DNA of 64,000 nucleotides from Nitrospirota bacterium. GTDB taxonomy: Bacteria; Nitrospirota; Thermodesulfovibrionia; Thermodesulfovibrionales; Dissulfurispiraceae. Below, piece by piece: positions 54,925 through 63,721 of this stretch. The DNA lies in assembly GCA_015233365.1 (NCBI GenBank), contig JADFXU010000007.1, positions 16,691-80,690 of the forward strand, given 5' to 3'. How positions within the stretch are numbered: the stretch's first letter is position 1; each line of letters starts with the position of its first letter. A program made the translations under genes and the position numbers. The notes beneath the pieces are model-generated. The model saw only the letters and a list, made by a program, of their open reading frames with translations. It did no database searches and was not told the DNA's origin.

Positions 54925-55910
54925 ATAAAGAACGGGTCTTGAGCGGAATGCAGGCGAGCGGAAAACTGCACCTCGGAAACCTTGTCGGCGCGCTGAAAAA
55001 CTGGGTAAGCCTGCAGGACAAGTACGACTGCTTCTACTTTGTTGCTGATTGGCATGCTCTCACCACGGGCTATGCCGACCCTTCATTTATAAAGGACAGC
55101 ACTGCAGACCTGCTGGTAAATTTTATTGCTGCCGGGCTTGATCCGGATAAAGCCACTATTTTTATCCAGTCGATGGTTCCCCAGCATGCGGAATTGCACC
55201 TGCTGTTATCCATGATAAGCCCGCTTGGCTGGCTGGAAAGAGTGCCCTCATATAAAGAGAAGCAGGAGCAACTGAAAGAAAAGGACCTGTCAACCTACGG
55301 TTTTCTGGGTTACCCCGTGCTTCAGACAGCAGACATAATAATATACAGGGCGAAACACGTGCCTGTCGGCGTTGACCAAATGCCGCACCTCGAGATTTCA
55401 AGGGAAATTGCGAGGAGATTCAATTATCTCTATTCAACCGATGTATTCCCGGAGCCTGAAGGGCTGTTGACTCAATTCCCCAAAGTGGTGGGGCTTGACG
55501 GCAGAAAAATGTCGAAGAGCTATGACAACGCGATTTATTTAAGTGATCCGCCGGACGTGGTCGACAGGAAGATCAGGACGATGATGACTGACCCTGCGAG
55601 AAAAAGAAGAGGTGACAGGGGCGACCCTGAGCTGTCTCCTGTATTCCAGTTGCATAAGATTTTCTCGACGAAAGAGGAAATCGAATTTGTTGCCCACGGC
55701 TGCAGGACTGCGGAGATCGGCTGCATAGACTGTAAGAAAATACTCATAAAAAATGTTTTCGAGTACCTCGAGCCTATTTGGAAAAAACGTGATGAACTGG
55801 TCAACCGTCCTGAAATATTGTTTGAAATAGCTGAAAAGGGCGCTGAAAAGGCCCGGCATGAGGCGGAAGAGACCATGAAGCTTGTCAGAAAAAATATGGG
55901 ATTGATTTAG
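54921..55910 (+). CDS. trpS: Tryptophanyl-tRNA synthetase
   Basis: 329 residues, class I synthetase. The HIGH-like motif is SGKLHLGNLVGA (HLGN) and the KMSKS motif is GLDGRKMSKSYDN. Other blocks are YFVADWHALTT, GFLGYPVLQTADI and VPVGVDQMPHLEISREI. Normal compact length. It charges tRNA-Trp. Start overlaps the protease gene stop (ATGA). Confidence 0.97.
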   Translation: MNKERVLSGMQASGKLHLGNLVGALKNWVSLQDKYDCFYFVADWHALTTGYADPSFIKDSTADLLVNFIAAGLDPDKATIFIQSMVPQHAELHLLLSMISPLGWLERVPSYKEKQEQLKEKDLSTYGFLGYPVLQTADIIIYRAKHVPVGVDQMPHLEISREIARRFNYLYSTDVFPEPEGLLTQFPKVVGLDGRKMSKSYDNAIYLSDPPDVVDRKIRTMMTDPARKRRGDRGDPELSPVFQLHKIFSTKEEIEFVAHGCRTAEIGCIDCKKILIKNVFEYLEPIWKKRDELVNRPEILFEIAEKGAEKARHEAEETMKLVRKNMGLI

Positions 55911-55944
55911 TGGCGAGGGGATAAAGATTACAGGGAGGAAGTAG

Positions 55945-57732
55945 ATGAACGATGCGATCAGGAATGATAAACTTAACAGGTGGATCAGGGAAGTAACGGA
56001 GCTTTGCCAACCTGATGGTTTGTATGTGTGCAACGGGTCTAAAGCGGAATATGATCAGATGATCGGCATGCTGCTCAAGGGCGGAATCGGCATTGCGCTC
56101 AAGAAGCGCGCCAACAGCTATCTTTTCAGGACCGACCCGAGCGATGTGGCACGCGTTGAAGACCGCACCTATATAAGCACTTCTTCCAGGGAAGAAGCCG
56201 GCCCTACAAATAATTGGATCGCTCCCGGGGAACTTAAAAAGACAATGCTGGATCTGTATAAGGGATGCATGAAGGGCCGCACCCTGTATGTTATCCCTTT
56301 CTCGATGGGACCTGTAGGCTCCCCGATTTCGAAGATCGGCATTGAGCTGACGGACAGCCCGTATGTGGTCGTCAATATGCACATTATGACCCGCGTCAGC
56401 TCGCAAATTCTGGATCTGATCGGTGCTGAAGGAGAATTCATCCCATGCCTGCATTCTGTCGGCGCTCCGCTCGTCAAAGGAGAGAATGACAGCAGGTGGC
56501 CGTGCGCTCCTATAGAAAAGAAATACATCAGCCATTTCCCTGAAGAAAACCTGATCTGGTCGTATGGTTCCGGCTACGGCGGCAACGCCCTGCTGGGCAA
56601 GAAGTGCCTGGCTCTCCGTATAGCCTCTGCCATGGCCAGGCGAGAGGGCTGGATGGCGGAGCATATGCTGATCCTCCGTCTGACAAGCCCGGAGGGCAAG
56701 AGGTACCATATTGCGTCTGCATTTCCTTCTGCCTGCGGTAAAACCAACCTGGCTATGATGCAGCCCTCCATTGCCGGCTGGAAATGCGAATGTTTCGGAG
56801 ACGACATTGCCTGGATGAAGATCGGGCCTGATGGACGTCTCTATGCCATCAACCCTGAAAACGGCTTCTTTGGTGTAGCCCCAGGCACGTCATACAACAC
56901 TAATCCTATGGCAATGGATACTCTGAAAGAGAACGTAATTTTCACTAACTGTGCGCTGACTGATGATGGCGATGTCTGGTGGGAGGGCATGGACGGAGAA
57001 GAGCCTTTTCACGCAATAGACTGGAAAGGACAGGACTGGACTCCCCAAAGCACCCATGATGCTGCGCATCCGAATGCACGTTTTACTGCGCCTGCCTCCC
57101 AGTGCCCGGCAATGGCCAAAGACTGGGAAAAGCCTGAGGGCGTGCCAATCGATATCATTATATTCGGAGGCCGCCGCGCCAGTGTTGTGCCTCTTGTTTA
57201 TGAGTCATTTAACTGGGACCATGGGGTTTTTCTCGGCGCTACCGCTGCCTCGGAGACGACTGCTGCGAATATCGGCGCTGTCGGCAATATCAGACGTGAT
57301 CCCTTTGCCATGATGCCTTTTTGCGGCTATAACATGGGCGATTATTTCCAGCACTGGCTTGCGATGGGCGACCGGCTCGGCGCCAAGGCCCCGAAGGTTT
57401 TTTATGTAAATTGGTTCAGAAAAAGCGAAGACGGCAAATTCTTATGGCCGGGCTTCAGTGATAACAGCCGGGTGCTCAAATGGATGTGCGAACGCGTTGA
57501 AGGCAAGGTGGGGGCCCGAAAAACTCCGCTGGGCCTGATGCCGAATGAAGGCGACCTCGATCTGACGGGTCTTGCCATGCCTGCTGAAGACATGAAAGAG
57601 CTGATGAGCATAGACACCGCTGCGTGGAAGGCTGAAATTCCGAATATCGACAAGCATTTTTCGACATTTGGTGAACGGTTGCCTGAAAGATTGAAGAAAC
57701 AGTTTCAGGAATTCATACAGCGGCTTGAGTGA
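55945..57732 (+). CDS. pckG: GTP-dependent phosphoenolpyruvate carboxykinase
   Basis: 595 residues. The P-loop [15 protein letters not shown] contains the hyper-reactive Cys of GTP-type enzymes; other blocks are [30 protein letters not shown] and [17 protein letters not shown]. It interconverts oxaloacetate and PEP using GTP/GDP, for gluconeogenesis or anaplerosis. GGGAGGAAG precedes the ATG. It is followed after 18 bases by an unknown kinase-like gene on the same strand. Confidence 0.97.
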   Translation: MNDAIRNDKLNRWIREVTELCQPDGLYVCNGSKAEYDQMIGMLLKGGIGIALKKRANSYLFRTDPSDVARVEDRTYISTSSREEAGPTNNWIAPGELKKTMLDLYKGCMKGRTLYVIPFSMGPVGSPISKIGIELTDSPYVVVNMHIMTRVSSQILDLIGAEGEFIPCLHSVGAPLVKGENDSRWPCAPIEKKYISHFPEENLIWSYGSGYGGNALLGKKCLALRIASAMARREGWMAEHMLILRLTSPEGKRYHIASAFPSACGKTNLAMMQPSIAGWKCECFGDDIAWMKIGPDGRLYAINPENGFFGVAPGTSYNTNPMAMDTLKENVIFTNCALTDDGDVWWEGMDGEEPFHAIDWKGQDWTPQSTHDAAHPNARFTAPASQCPAMAKDWEKPEGVPIDIIIFGGRRASVVPLVYESFNWDHGVFLGATAASETTAANIGAVGNIRRDPFAMMPFCGYNMGDYFQHWLAMGDRLGAKAPKVFYVNWFRKSEDGKFLWPGFSDNSRVLKWMCERVEGKVGARKTPLGLMPNEGDLDLTGLAMPAEDMKELMSIDTAAWKAEIPNIDKHFSTFGERLPERLKKQFQEFIQRLE

Positions 57733-57750
57733 TCTCTCCTTGCCGATAAG

Positions 57751-59460
57751 ATGCAGACGAAGACTGTCAAAAAAACACTCGTCAATGTACTAGGGGTCGT
57801 ATATGCGCATGTGAAGACCACTGATGGCGGGGACCTCTATTTGACGAGATATGCCGAACGCTACCAGGAGCATCTTGATTCGGATAACTGGTACGAAAAA
57901 AGCTGGTTCAACAGGCATAAGGTAAGGCTTGAAGGCACAGGTTCCGTTTACCGCTTACCGACAAAAGAGGTTGCCGGCAAAAGCCTTGATCTGGTTGTCA
58001 AGAATTGCCGGGTCGGTGAGGATGTGCCTTTTAATACCCACACGTTACAGGAATTTTGCGACGCTGAGTTTAACAGCCCCTGGGAAGAGTTCTCGCTGGT
58101 CACTGAAATGCGTGAAAGCCTGTACGGTCCAAGAGACCTGAAAATACAGACCCAGCGTCCTCTCGCAATCTATGTCCCGCCTGAGAAAATGCAGATGTGG
58201 CAGAGCGGCAGGTCAAAGGCGAGGATCAACCGCATCCGCGCCAAACATCCCGGCATAGACGTGGATATTCTCAAGCAGTACAAGCTAATTTACGAATGGA
58301 TAGAAGGATACAACATCAAGGAGGTTTTCGGACATATAGACATCAACGAAGAGGAAAGGGTCCATCACCTGACAAAAATTAATTCCCATTCCATGACAGA
58401 CCTCAAGAAAAAGGGGTATCTGGTGGCGGACATGAAGCCGGAGCATATTATCATTAGCGCAGAAGACACAAAGCTGTTTGAAGAAATCGGGGGGACCCAG
58501 ACTATCGATCCCTCGAAAGACCAGATAGCCTATCTCTATCAGCTTATATACGCAGCAAGGTATTCAGTGGTTGATTATGAATTGCTGATGCGCACTCCGG
58601 AATACGAAGAACAGGTGAAACAGTTCAAAAGGCATTCCTACCTGGATGACCAGCGAGATCGTTTTATCCCGACTTCCCTGCCTGCCCATTTATCAAACAT
58701 GGAGATCTTTGGGGTGCCCTACATTTATGGCCACGCCGAAAGCACTGGCGGACATCTTTGGGTGGTCGGAAAAAACGCCCGCTTGTTCGACTATTTCCTC
58801 CCTGAACGATGGAGGAAAACCCCTTCAATCAGATTGTCCGATACCAAGGACGTATTCTATACCATAACCAAGGACAATATTCACCTCGTCTGGGAAACAT
58901 CACGGGTGGGCGAGACGCTGAGTGAAAATGACGAGGAGTATCATTCCAGAATACAGGAATTAGGCATCAATAGCCCTTTTGAAGAATTTGCTATCGCACA
59001 TTCATTGTCTCAACTCGGCATCCCCTGCGTTTACGTCAGGGCCGTTTATATGACCGGCACCTCCAAACTGGAGGCGTCGGCAGATCTCAGGAGATATGAA
59101 TCACACAAGGATATCCTGGATCCTGAAGGCGATCCTATTTTGCAGGAAAATCATAATTATATAACCATTCGCGGCTACTATAACGGGCCTGATAATTGGG
59201 TTGCCAAACAATCTGGGCCGCTCCAGGTGCCGATCGATCTTCCCAAGGCTGTTTACAGGGGCCTTATCGATGAGTCCCAAAGCCGGATGCTCCTGGAAAA
59301 GGCAAAGCAGGATCTCAGGAATTGCGGCTTTGACGGATCGCTGCTGAAGCCCAATGACCTCCTCCTGGCTATTGACGGCAATGGCGAAAAAGTGAAAGAC
59401 ACTACCGGCAGCCCGCTGGCGATTATCTGTAATTTCGAGTTTATATGGAAAAGTCCTTGA
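57751..59460 (+). CDS. Unknown 569-residue protein with protein-kinase-like motifs
   Basis: I do not recognise the family. Several segments suggest a degenerate or divergent protein-kinase-like domain: DLVVKNCRVGED (~90-101, beta-3-like Lys), LIYEWIEGYNIKEVF (~185-199, hinge-like) and KGYLVADMKPEHIIIS (~225-240, catalytic-loop-like DxKPxxI). A canonical glycine-rich loop and DFG are not obvious, although EIGGTQTIDPSKDQ follows the loop. The C-terminal ~250 residues form at least one more domain. No TM or signal segments. Its position 18 bases after pckG suggests co-transcription and perhaps control of carbon metabolism. Confidence 0.5.
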   Translation: MQTKTVKKTLVNVLGVVYAHVKTTDGGDLYLTRYAERYQEHLDSDNWYEKSWFNRHKVRLEGTGSVYRLPTKEVAGKSLDLVVKNCRVGEDVPFNTHTLQEFCDAEFNSPWEEFSLVTEMRESLYGPRDLKIQTQRPLAIYVPPEKMQMWQSGRSKARINRIRAKHPGIDVDILKQYKLIYEWIEGYNIKEVFGHIDINEEERVHHLTKINSHSMTDLKKKGYLVADMKPEHIIISAEDTKLFEEIGGTQTIDPSKDQIAYLYQLIYAARYSVVDYELLMRTPEYEEQVKQFKRHSYLDDQRDRFIPTSLPAHLSNMEIFGVPYIYGHAESTGGHLWVVGKNARLFDYFLPERWRKTPSIRLSDTKDVFYTITKDNIHLVWETSRVGETLSENDEEYHSRIQELGINSPFEEFAIAHSLSQLGIPCVYVRAVYMTGTSKLEASADLRRYESHKDILDPEGDPILQENHNYITIRGYYNGPDNWVAKQSGPLQVPIDLPKAVYRGLIDESQSRMLLEKAKQDLRNCGFDGSLLKPNDLLLAIDGNGEKVKDTTGSPLAIICNFEFIWKSP

Positions 59461-59505
59461 GATGTCAATAGTCATGACCCCAGACCCCCACCTTATCAGG
59501 GAATC

Positions 59506-59542
59506 AAAGCAAACATGATGCATTATGCATCATGTTTGCTTT
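59506..59542. terminator. Perfect 17-bp hairpin between the kinase-like gene and motA
   Basis: AAAGCAAACATGATGCA (59506-59522) and TGCATCATGTTTGCTTT (59526-59542) pair exactly around TTA. It ends with a T-rich arm and closes the pckG transcript. The last T overlaps the -10-like TATACT that precedes motA. Confidence 0.75.
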
Positions 59543-59547
59543 ATACT
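59542..59547 (+). promoter_or_regulatory. -10-like hexamer before motA
   Basis: TATACT lies seven bases upstream of ATG 59555, immediately after the terminator hairpin. The transcript would be leaderless or carry only AAGGGCT, which contains a short AAGGG ribosome-binding core. Confidence 0.45.
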
Positions 59548-59554
59548 AAGGGCT

Positions 59555-60424
59555 ATGATTTGTTTACTGGGACTGTTGATTGTTGCTGCTGCCGTGCTTG
59601 TTGGATACAGGCTGGAGCACGGGAACATACAGCTTCTTTTTCAGTTGCCCGAAATTGTCGTCATATTCGGCGCCACATTGGGCGGCTTTCTGGCATCAGC
59701 CCCGCGTCGTGTCATCAAATTAGTGGCAGCGGGGTTAAAAGATATTCTGGCCGGCAAATCGTACAGAAAGACAGATTATATGGATTGCCTGTTCATGCTC
59801 GGTGAAATGTTCACTATAATGAAAAAAAGCGGGCAACTGGCGGTCGAACAGCACCTCATGGCCCCGGAGGAAAGCATCATCTTCACGAAATACCCGGGAA
59901 TAGTGAAAAACCGTTATGTCATGTCATTTATTACCGACACCTTCAAAATACTGCTGACCGCCAACATCTCGCCTTTTGACCTTGAGCAGCTCCTTGACTC
60001 GGAGCTCGAAATGCGCCATGAATGCCGCATAGTGCCTTCAAAAAGCGTCGGCAGTGTAGCTGATTCACTGCCCGGCCTCGGCATCGTTGCAGCTGTGCTC
60101 GGGGTGATTATCACAATGGGAAAGATGAACGAAACACCTGACGTGATCGGCCGGAGCATAAGCGTGGCGCTGATTGGCACATTACTCGGCGTACTCCTAA
60201 GCTACGGGTTCGTGGCTCCGCTTTCCAGGCATCTCGAGCATATCGCCGATGCTGAAAGGGAATTCCTCAACATGGTAAAAATAACCCTTACCGCGTTTGC
60301 ATGCGGAATGCTGCCTGGGGTGGCGCTCGAATTCGGCAGGCGCGTTGTGCCTGAAGACATGAGGCCCACGTATGAAGAGCTGGAGGATACCTTTGCCGCT
60401 ATCAAAAAATCAGCAGCTCATTAA
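59555..60424 (+). CDS. motA: Flagellar motor stator protein MotA
   Basis: 289 residues with four TM helices (~2-20, ~33-50, ~170-190, ~203-223) and a cytoplasmic loop between the second and third. The conserved ADSLPGLGIVAAVLGVI and GTLLGVLLSYGF segments are typical of MotA. It forms the ion channel of the flagellar stator with MotB. A longer ORF from 59525 would start inside the terminator hairpin, so ATG 59555 is preferred. It overlaps motB. Confidence 0.95.
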   Translation: MICLLGLLIVAAAVLVGYRLEHGNIQLLFQLPEIVVIFGATLGGFLASAPRRVIKLVAAGLKDILAGKSYRKTDYMDCLFMLGEMFTIMKKSGQLAVEQHLMAPEESIIFTKYPGIVKNRYVMSFITDTFKILLTANISPFDLEQLLDSELEMRHECRIVPSKSVGSVADSLPGLGIVAAVLGVIITMGKMNETPDVIGRSISVALIGTLLGVLLSYGFVAPLSRHLEHIADAEREFLNMVKITLTAFACGMLPGVALEFGRRVVPEDMRPTYEELEDTFAAIKKSAAH

Positions 60425-61118
60425 GATAGTCAGGCGGTCCAGAAAAATGTTTGCCCACCGCGAGGGCGGCATATGGAAGATCGCCTATGCGGATTTCATT
60501 ACTGCGGTAATGATCTTTTTCCTGAGCATGTGGCTTCTTTCGATGCAAAACACCACAGGCAAATCCCTGTTTTCCGATTATTTCAAGACCCATGCGGTCG
60601 GGGACGAAAGCGCAATAATCAAAATGCAGTACATCATGGAACGCGAAATGATAAAGCGCAAAGAAAATATCAGGAAAACAGTGGAAGAAAAAACCGCGCC
60701 TCTATCTGTCTCGGACAATCTGAAAGTCGAGGTCCTGGATGACGGGGTGAGGATACAGATGATGGACAGCGAGAAAAAGAGCATATTCGAGAAAGGCAGT
60801 GCCAAACCAACCTCTACGGCTACCAGACTGTTCAAGGCTATTGCCGACAGCATCAAAAAGGTGCCGAACAGTCTCACGATAGAGGGCCATACCGATTCTG
60901 TCCCTTACGGCGGCGGAGGGATTACGAACTGGGAGCTTTCCACAATGCGTGCATCGGCCGCAAGGATAGAGCTCGAAAAAGACGGGATTCCGTCATCAAA
61001 GATCGATAAAATAGTCGGGTACGCGGATACGCGCCCTCTTATAAAAAACGATCCTGCAGACAGGAGAAACCGCAGGATAAGCATATTCATTGCTTTCAGC
61101 AAGATAAAAATGGATTAG
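60393..61118 (+). CDS. motB: Flagellar motor stator protein MotB
   Basis: 241 residues. A single TM helix contains the ion-binding Asp (IAYADFITAVMIFFLSMWLL), followed by a plug/linker and the OmpA-type peptidoglycan-binding domain (IEGHTDSVP, NWELSTMRASAARIE, RRNRRISIFI). I choose TTG 60393 because GGAGG at 60382-60386 is at ideal spacing and the product begins PLSKNQQLIKIVRRSRK, the usual MotB basic tail; ATG 60372 is an alternative. No other flagellar genes are in the window. Confidence 0.93.
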   Translation: MPLSKNQQLIKIVRRSRKMFAHREGGIWKIAYADFITAVMIFFLSMWLLSMQNTTGKSLFSDYFKTHAVGDESAIIKMQYIMEREMIKRKENIRKTVEEKTAPLSVSDNLKVEVLDDGVRIQMMDSEKKSIFEKGSAKPTSTATRLFKAIADSIKKVPNSLTIEGHTDSVPYGGGGITNWELSTMRASAARIELEKDGIPSSKIDKIVGYADTRPLIKNDPADRRNRRISIFIAFSKIKMD

Positions 61119-61130
61119 GGGGAGCCTGCT

Positions 61131-61159
61131 ATTGCGAGTTGAAATATCCAGCTCGCAAT
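61131..61159 (+). repeat. Small inverted repeat between motB and the HD-GYP gene
   Basis: ATTGCGAG (61131-61138) and CTCGCAAT (61152-61159) are exact reverse complements 13 bases apart, beginning 13 bases after the motB stop. It could be a weak terminator or an operator for the following gene. Confidence 0.4.
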
Positions 61160-61187
61160 GTGGTACATTTCGGGGGGTATTCCAATT

Positions 61188-62435
61188 ATGAACTTGTCGA
61201 CGAGATATAAGATTGTTGAAGAGGATAAGCATCTAAATACAGCTGTCAGCAAACTTATGGTTGGAACAAGGCTCCCGTTCGATGTCTTTACCAAAGAGAA
61301 TAATGTCACCAAACACCTGTTTAACAAAGGCACGATATATTCGCATGATGCGAGGGACATTCTTATTGAAAAGGGAATTACGGAATTTTACATACATGAG
61401 ACTGATGCCCCGGAACTTGATTCATATATTTCAAAAGGATCCAAGAAGGTCGTTGAATCTGATGAAGATATAATGTTGTTCAGGGAATACACCTTTGAAA
61501 AGGAACTTTATTATCAAATAAACAAAAATCTGTTATTTTCAGGAGAACAGATTTACTTTAATCTGTATCGGTTACGGAAATTCAACTTCAGCATTTTAGC
61601 TGAAGCGAGCGAAAAAGAACCGGCAGTTACAAGCGAGAGCTTCTTGACAGTTGAAGATGACATTTTAATAAAAAAAACCGACATCCCTCTTTATAATAAT
61701 TATTTGAAGGCAATAGCAAACAAGTTAAGCTGCGGCAGCGATGGAAAAACCAACATAAAGTCTCAGCTAATGAGGGAGAATGCAAAGTTTCTGGTTAAAG
61801 ATCTGCTTGATAATCCGAGGAGCGGTGAAACGATAAAAAAGTTGCAGGATACGGTGTGTACCATGATAGACACCATACTGAAAAGCAGAGACACAATTTT
61901 CGATTTGTTTGATATGAGCAGTAAAGATTACTACACATACACGCATTCCGTTGATGTCGCAGTAATGTCCATAGGCCTGTCAGCCATGATAGGCCTTATT
62001 AGAGAGGAAACCGAGGAACTCGGGATCGGGGCACTGCTGCACGATGTGGGGAAGAGCATGGTTCCACCTGAAATTCTCAATAAACAGGGAAGACTGAATT
62101 TAACTGAACACGAGATAATAAAAACCCATGTTGTTGAGGGTGAGAAGATACTTCTTCAGCATTCGAATTTTCCCAAAAGCGCCTTTCCATCGGTGACACA
62201 GCATCATGAGAAACTCACCGGAAGGGGCTACCCCGCTGGATTGTCGGGAGGTTCAATCAAGCTTTTTGGAAGGATCACCGCTATCGCGGATTGTTACGAT
62301 GCTCTTACGACAAATCGTCCATACAAAGCGGCTTATACACCGTATTACGCGTTACTGACTATGGTTAAAGAAAAAAAGGATTACGACTGCCATATTCTGA
62401 AGGAGTTTGTTGAAATGCTCGGCAAGGTCAAATAG
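61188..62435 (+). CDS. HD-GYP domain protein, predicted c-di-GMP phosphodiesterase
   Basis: 415 residues, soluble. An N-terminal domain of about 200 residues lacks a clear family signature (VGTRLPFDVFTKENNVTKHL looks DUF3391-like). The HD-GYP domain has YTYTHSVDVAVMS, the metal HD in ALLHDVGKSMVP (~285) and HHEKLTGRGYPAGL carrying the GYP signature, then AIADCYDALTTNRPYK. These residues predict hydrolysis of c-di-GMP. It lies between motB and a receiver gene. ATG 61188 has GGGGGG upstream. Confidence 0.92.
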   Translation: MNLSTRYKIVEEDKHLNTAVSKLMVGTRLPFDVFTKENNVTKHLFNKGTIYSHDARDILIEKGITEFYIHETDAPELDSYISKGSKKVVESDEDIMLFREYTFEKELYYQINKNLLFSGEQIYFNLYRLRKFNFSILAEASEKEPAVTSESFLTVEDDILIKKTDIPLYNNYLKAIANKLSCGSDGKTNIKSQLMRENAKFLVKDLLDNPRSGETIKKLQDTVCTMIDTILKSRDTIFDLFDMSSKDYYTYTHSVDVAVMSIGLSAMIGLIREETEELGIGALLHDVGKSMVPPEILNKQGRLNLTEHEIIKTHVVEGEKILLQHSNFPKSAFPSVTQHHEKLTGRGYPAGLSGGSIKLFGRITAIADCYDALTTNRPYKAAYTPYYALLTMVKEKKDYDCHILKEFVEMLGKVK

Positions 62436-62533
62436 GCATAGAAAGTATAAATACTATCGTGTTTCAAAAAAGAAGGAATTAATGGAGCGGCGAGTATTCG
62501 GAAACATTCTGATAAATATATTGGGGAGGTGGA

Positions 62534-63055
62534 ATGAAAAGTAACTGCTATAAAATTCTTGTTGTTGACGATGAGGATTCGATAAGAGAACTTCTGAGCA
62601 ACGTACTGTCTTCGAAAGGTCATCAATGCGATACTGCAGAGCATGGCGTCGAAGCGCTGGAAAAGTTCAATGCAACTCCATTTGATGCCGTGATTACAGA
62701 TATCGCAATGCCCCGTATGGATGGACTTCAACTGACAAGAGAACTTACCGGCAGGGATGCGGATTTCCCTGTAATGTTAATGACAGGATTTGTCAACCAA
62801 TATGAATATGACGATGCTGTTAAAGCGGGTGCCAGTGACTTTATCAAAAAACCCTTGACCATTGAAGAGTTCCTGGCGAGATTCGATAGAATGATGCACA
62901 ACTACGAAACTATCTGTAAGATAAAAATATTTCAGAAGGACCTGGAGGAAGTAAGTCGTCAAATGATAAATGGCATCGAGAATGATGCCATGAAAAAGAT
63001 AGAAGATCTCAACAGCCAACTATATGAACTTAAGGATAGAATCAGGAAGTCGTAA
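62534..63055 (+). CDS. Response-regulator receiver protein with C-terminal coiled coil
   Basis: 173 residues. Receiver domain: VVDDED (~10-15), acceptor Asp in ITDIAMPRMDG (~56), Thr in LMTGFVN and Lys in FIKKPLTIEEF. Residues ~125-173 form a charged coiled coil (KKIEDLNSQLYELKDRIRK) and no DNA-binding or enzymatic domain follows. GGGGAGGTGG precedes the ATG. It probably partners the HD-GYP enzyme encoded just upstream or a kinase elsewhere. Confidence 0.87.
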   Translation: MKSNCYKILVVDDEDSIRELLSNVLSSKGHQCDTAEHGVEALEKFNATPFDAVITDIAMPRMDGLQLTRELTGRDADFPVMLMTGFVNQYEYDDAVKAGASDFIKKPLTIEEFLARFDRMMHNYETICKIKIFQKDLEEVSRQMINGIENDAMKKIEDLNSQLYELKDRIRKS

Positions 63056-63088
63056 AGATGATTCGGGGCAGGTCACGAGTACCCGTGG

Positions 63089-63115
63089 TCAAGGGCGGGG
63101 TTAATAACCCCGTCC
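63089..63115. terminator. GC-rich hairpin between convergent genes
   Basis: GGGCGGGGTT and AACCCCGTCC pair around AAT. It lies between the receiver gene (plus strand) and a short minus-strand ORF that ends at 63117, so it could terminate both transcripts. Confidence 0.6.
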
Positions 63116-63116
63116 A

Positions 63117-63263
63117 CTAAGCACCGAGCAACTCCAGGTCTTTATCCTGTGTCGCTATATGTTCGTGCAGGCTTTCAAAGATGATTGCTAAATCAAACTC
63201 GTCCACCCAGCAATATAGGGGACTCTCGCAAAGTATTTCAAGCAGCTCCTTTTGGGTAATCAT
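63117..63263 (-). CDS. Small acidic 48-residue protein
   Basis: ATG 63261-63263 to TAG 63117-63119. The product begins MITQKELLEILCESPLYCW and ends with TQDKDLELLGA; it is acidic and predicted to be helical with two Cys. GGGTGGTGC before the ATG provides a ribosome-binding site, and a terminator hairpin follows the stop. I do not recognise a family; the ORF is short, so the call rests on these signals. Confidence 0.45.
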   Translation of the reverse strand: MITQKELLEILCESPLYCWVDEFDLAIIFESLHEHIATQDKDLELLGA

Positions 63264-63426
63264 AATGCACCACCCTTTTTAATAAGCACCTGTTAGCTAT
63301 CTGATCGATTTCCACTCCGTACATTTTGTGTCCTATGCATACATAAATAAGCAAGAAAAATACCAAGGAATTCATCTTGAACTTAAAGGATATTTTTGAT
63401 AGGGGGTTATGTAATTTGCCCCTCAC

Positions 63427-63590
63427 TTTATGGCACAGATACCATAATGGTTAAACGAACAATAACATGGAAATATTTTACCGTGCAGTGTAACGGGAAG
63501 GAAAATCCTTCCGGACGGCAACTTAAAATGGAGACATAAAAAGGAATATTTTCAATGACCGAACCCCAATAATCACTTTTTAGCAGGCGA
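63427..63590 (+). promoter_or_regulatory. Conserved upstream control element, copy B
   Basis: This is the counterpart of 6819-6945. It has the same 28-base identical run (63499-63526), a perfect GGAAGGA-AAA-TCCTTCC dyad (63496-63512), GGAAATATTTT at 63470-63480 and the second matching block (63538-63587). At its upstream edge TTATGG-N8-CCATAA (63428-63447) matches the dyads found before the small gene at 23378. The distance from the identical run to the sigma-54 promoter (150 bases) nearly equals that in copy A (147). Confidence 0.7.
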
Positions 63591-63648
63591 AATAACAAAT
63601 TGAACTTGCCCGATAAAAGGGTAGCTGAAGTGTCTATCCTGAAACTTA

Positions 63649-63664
63649 TGGCGCAGAAGTTGCA
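63649..63664 (+). promoter_or_regulatory. Sigma-54 promoter of the PilZ gene
   Basis: TGGCGC-AGAAG-TTGC at 63649-63663 keeps the GG and GC dinucleotides and the spacing of -24/-12 promoters; A to G at the fifth position is the only deviation from TGGCAC. The predicted start near 63675 leaves about 45 bases before ATG 63722. Confidence 0.8.
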
Positions 63665-63721
63665 TGAAGTTTTGTAGCAGTAACGCTATTAGCACTTTAG
63701 CGTAAGATCGGGAGAACGCTG

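Noticed and set aside
63431..63445. TGGCAC at 63431 as a further sigma-54 promoter
   Set aside because: The -12 half is CCAT instead of TTGC, and the sequence is better explained as part of the TATGG-N8-CCATA dyad.
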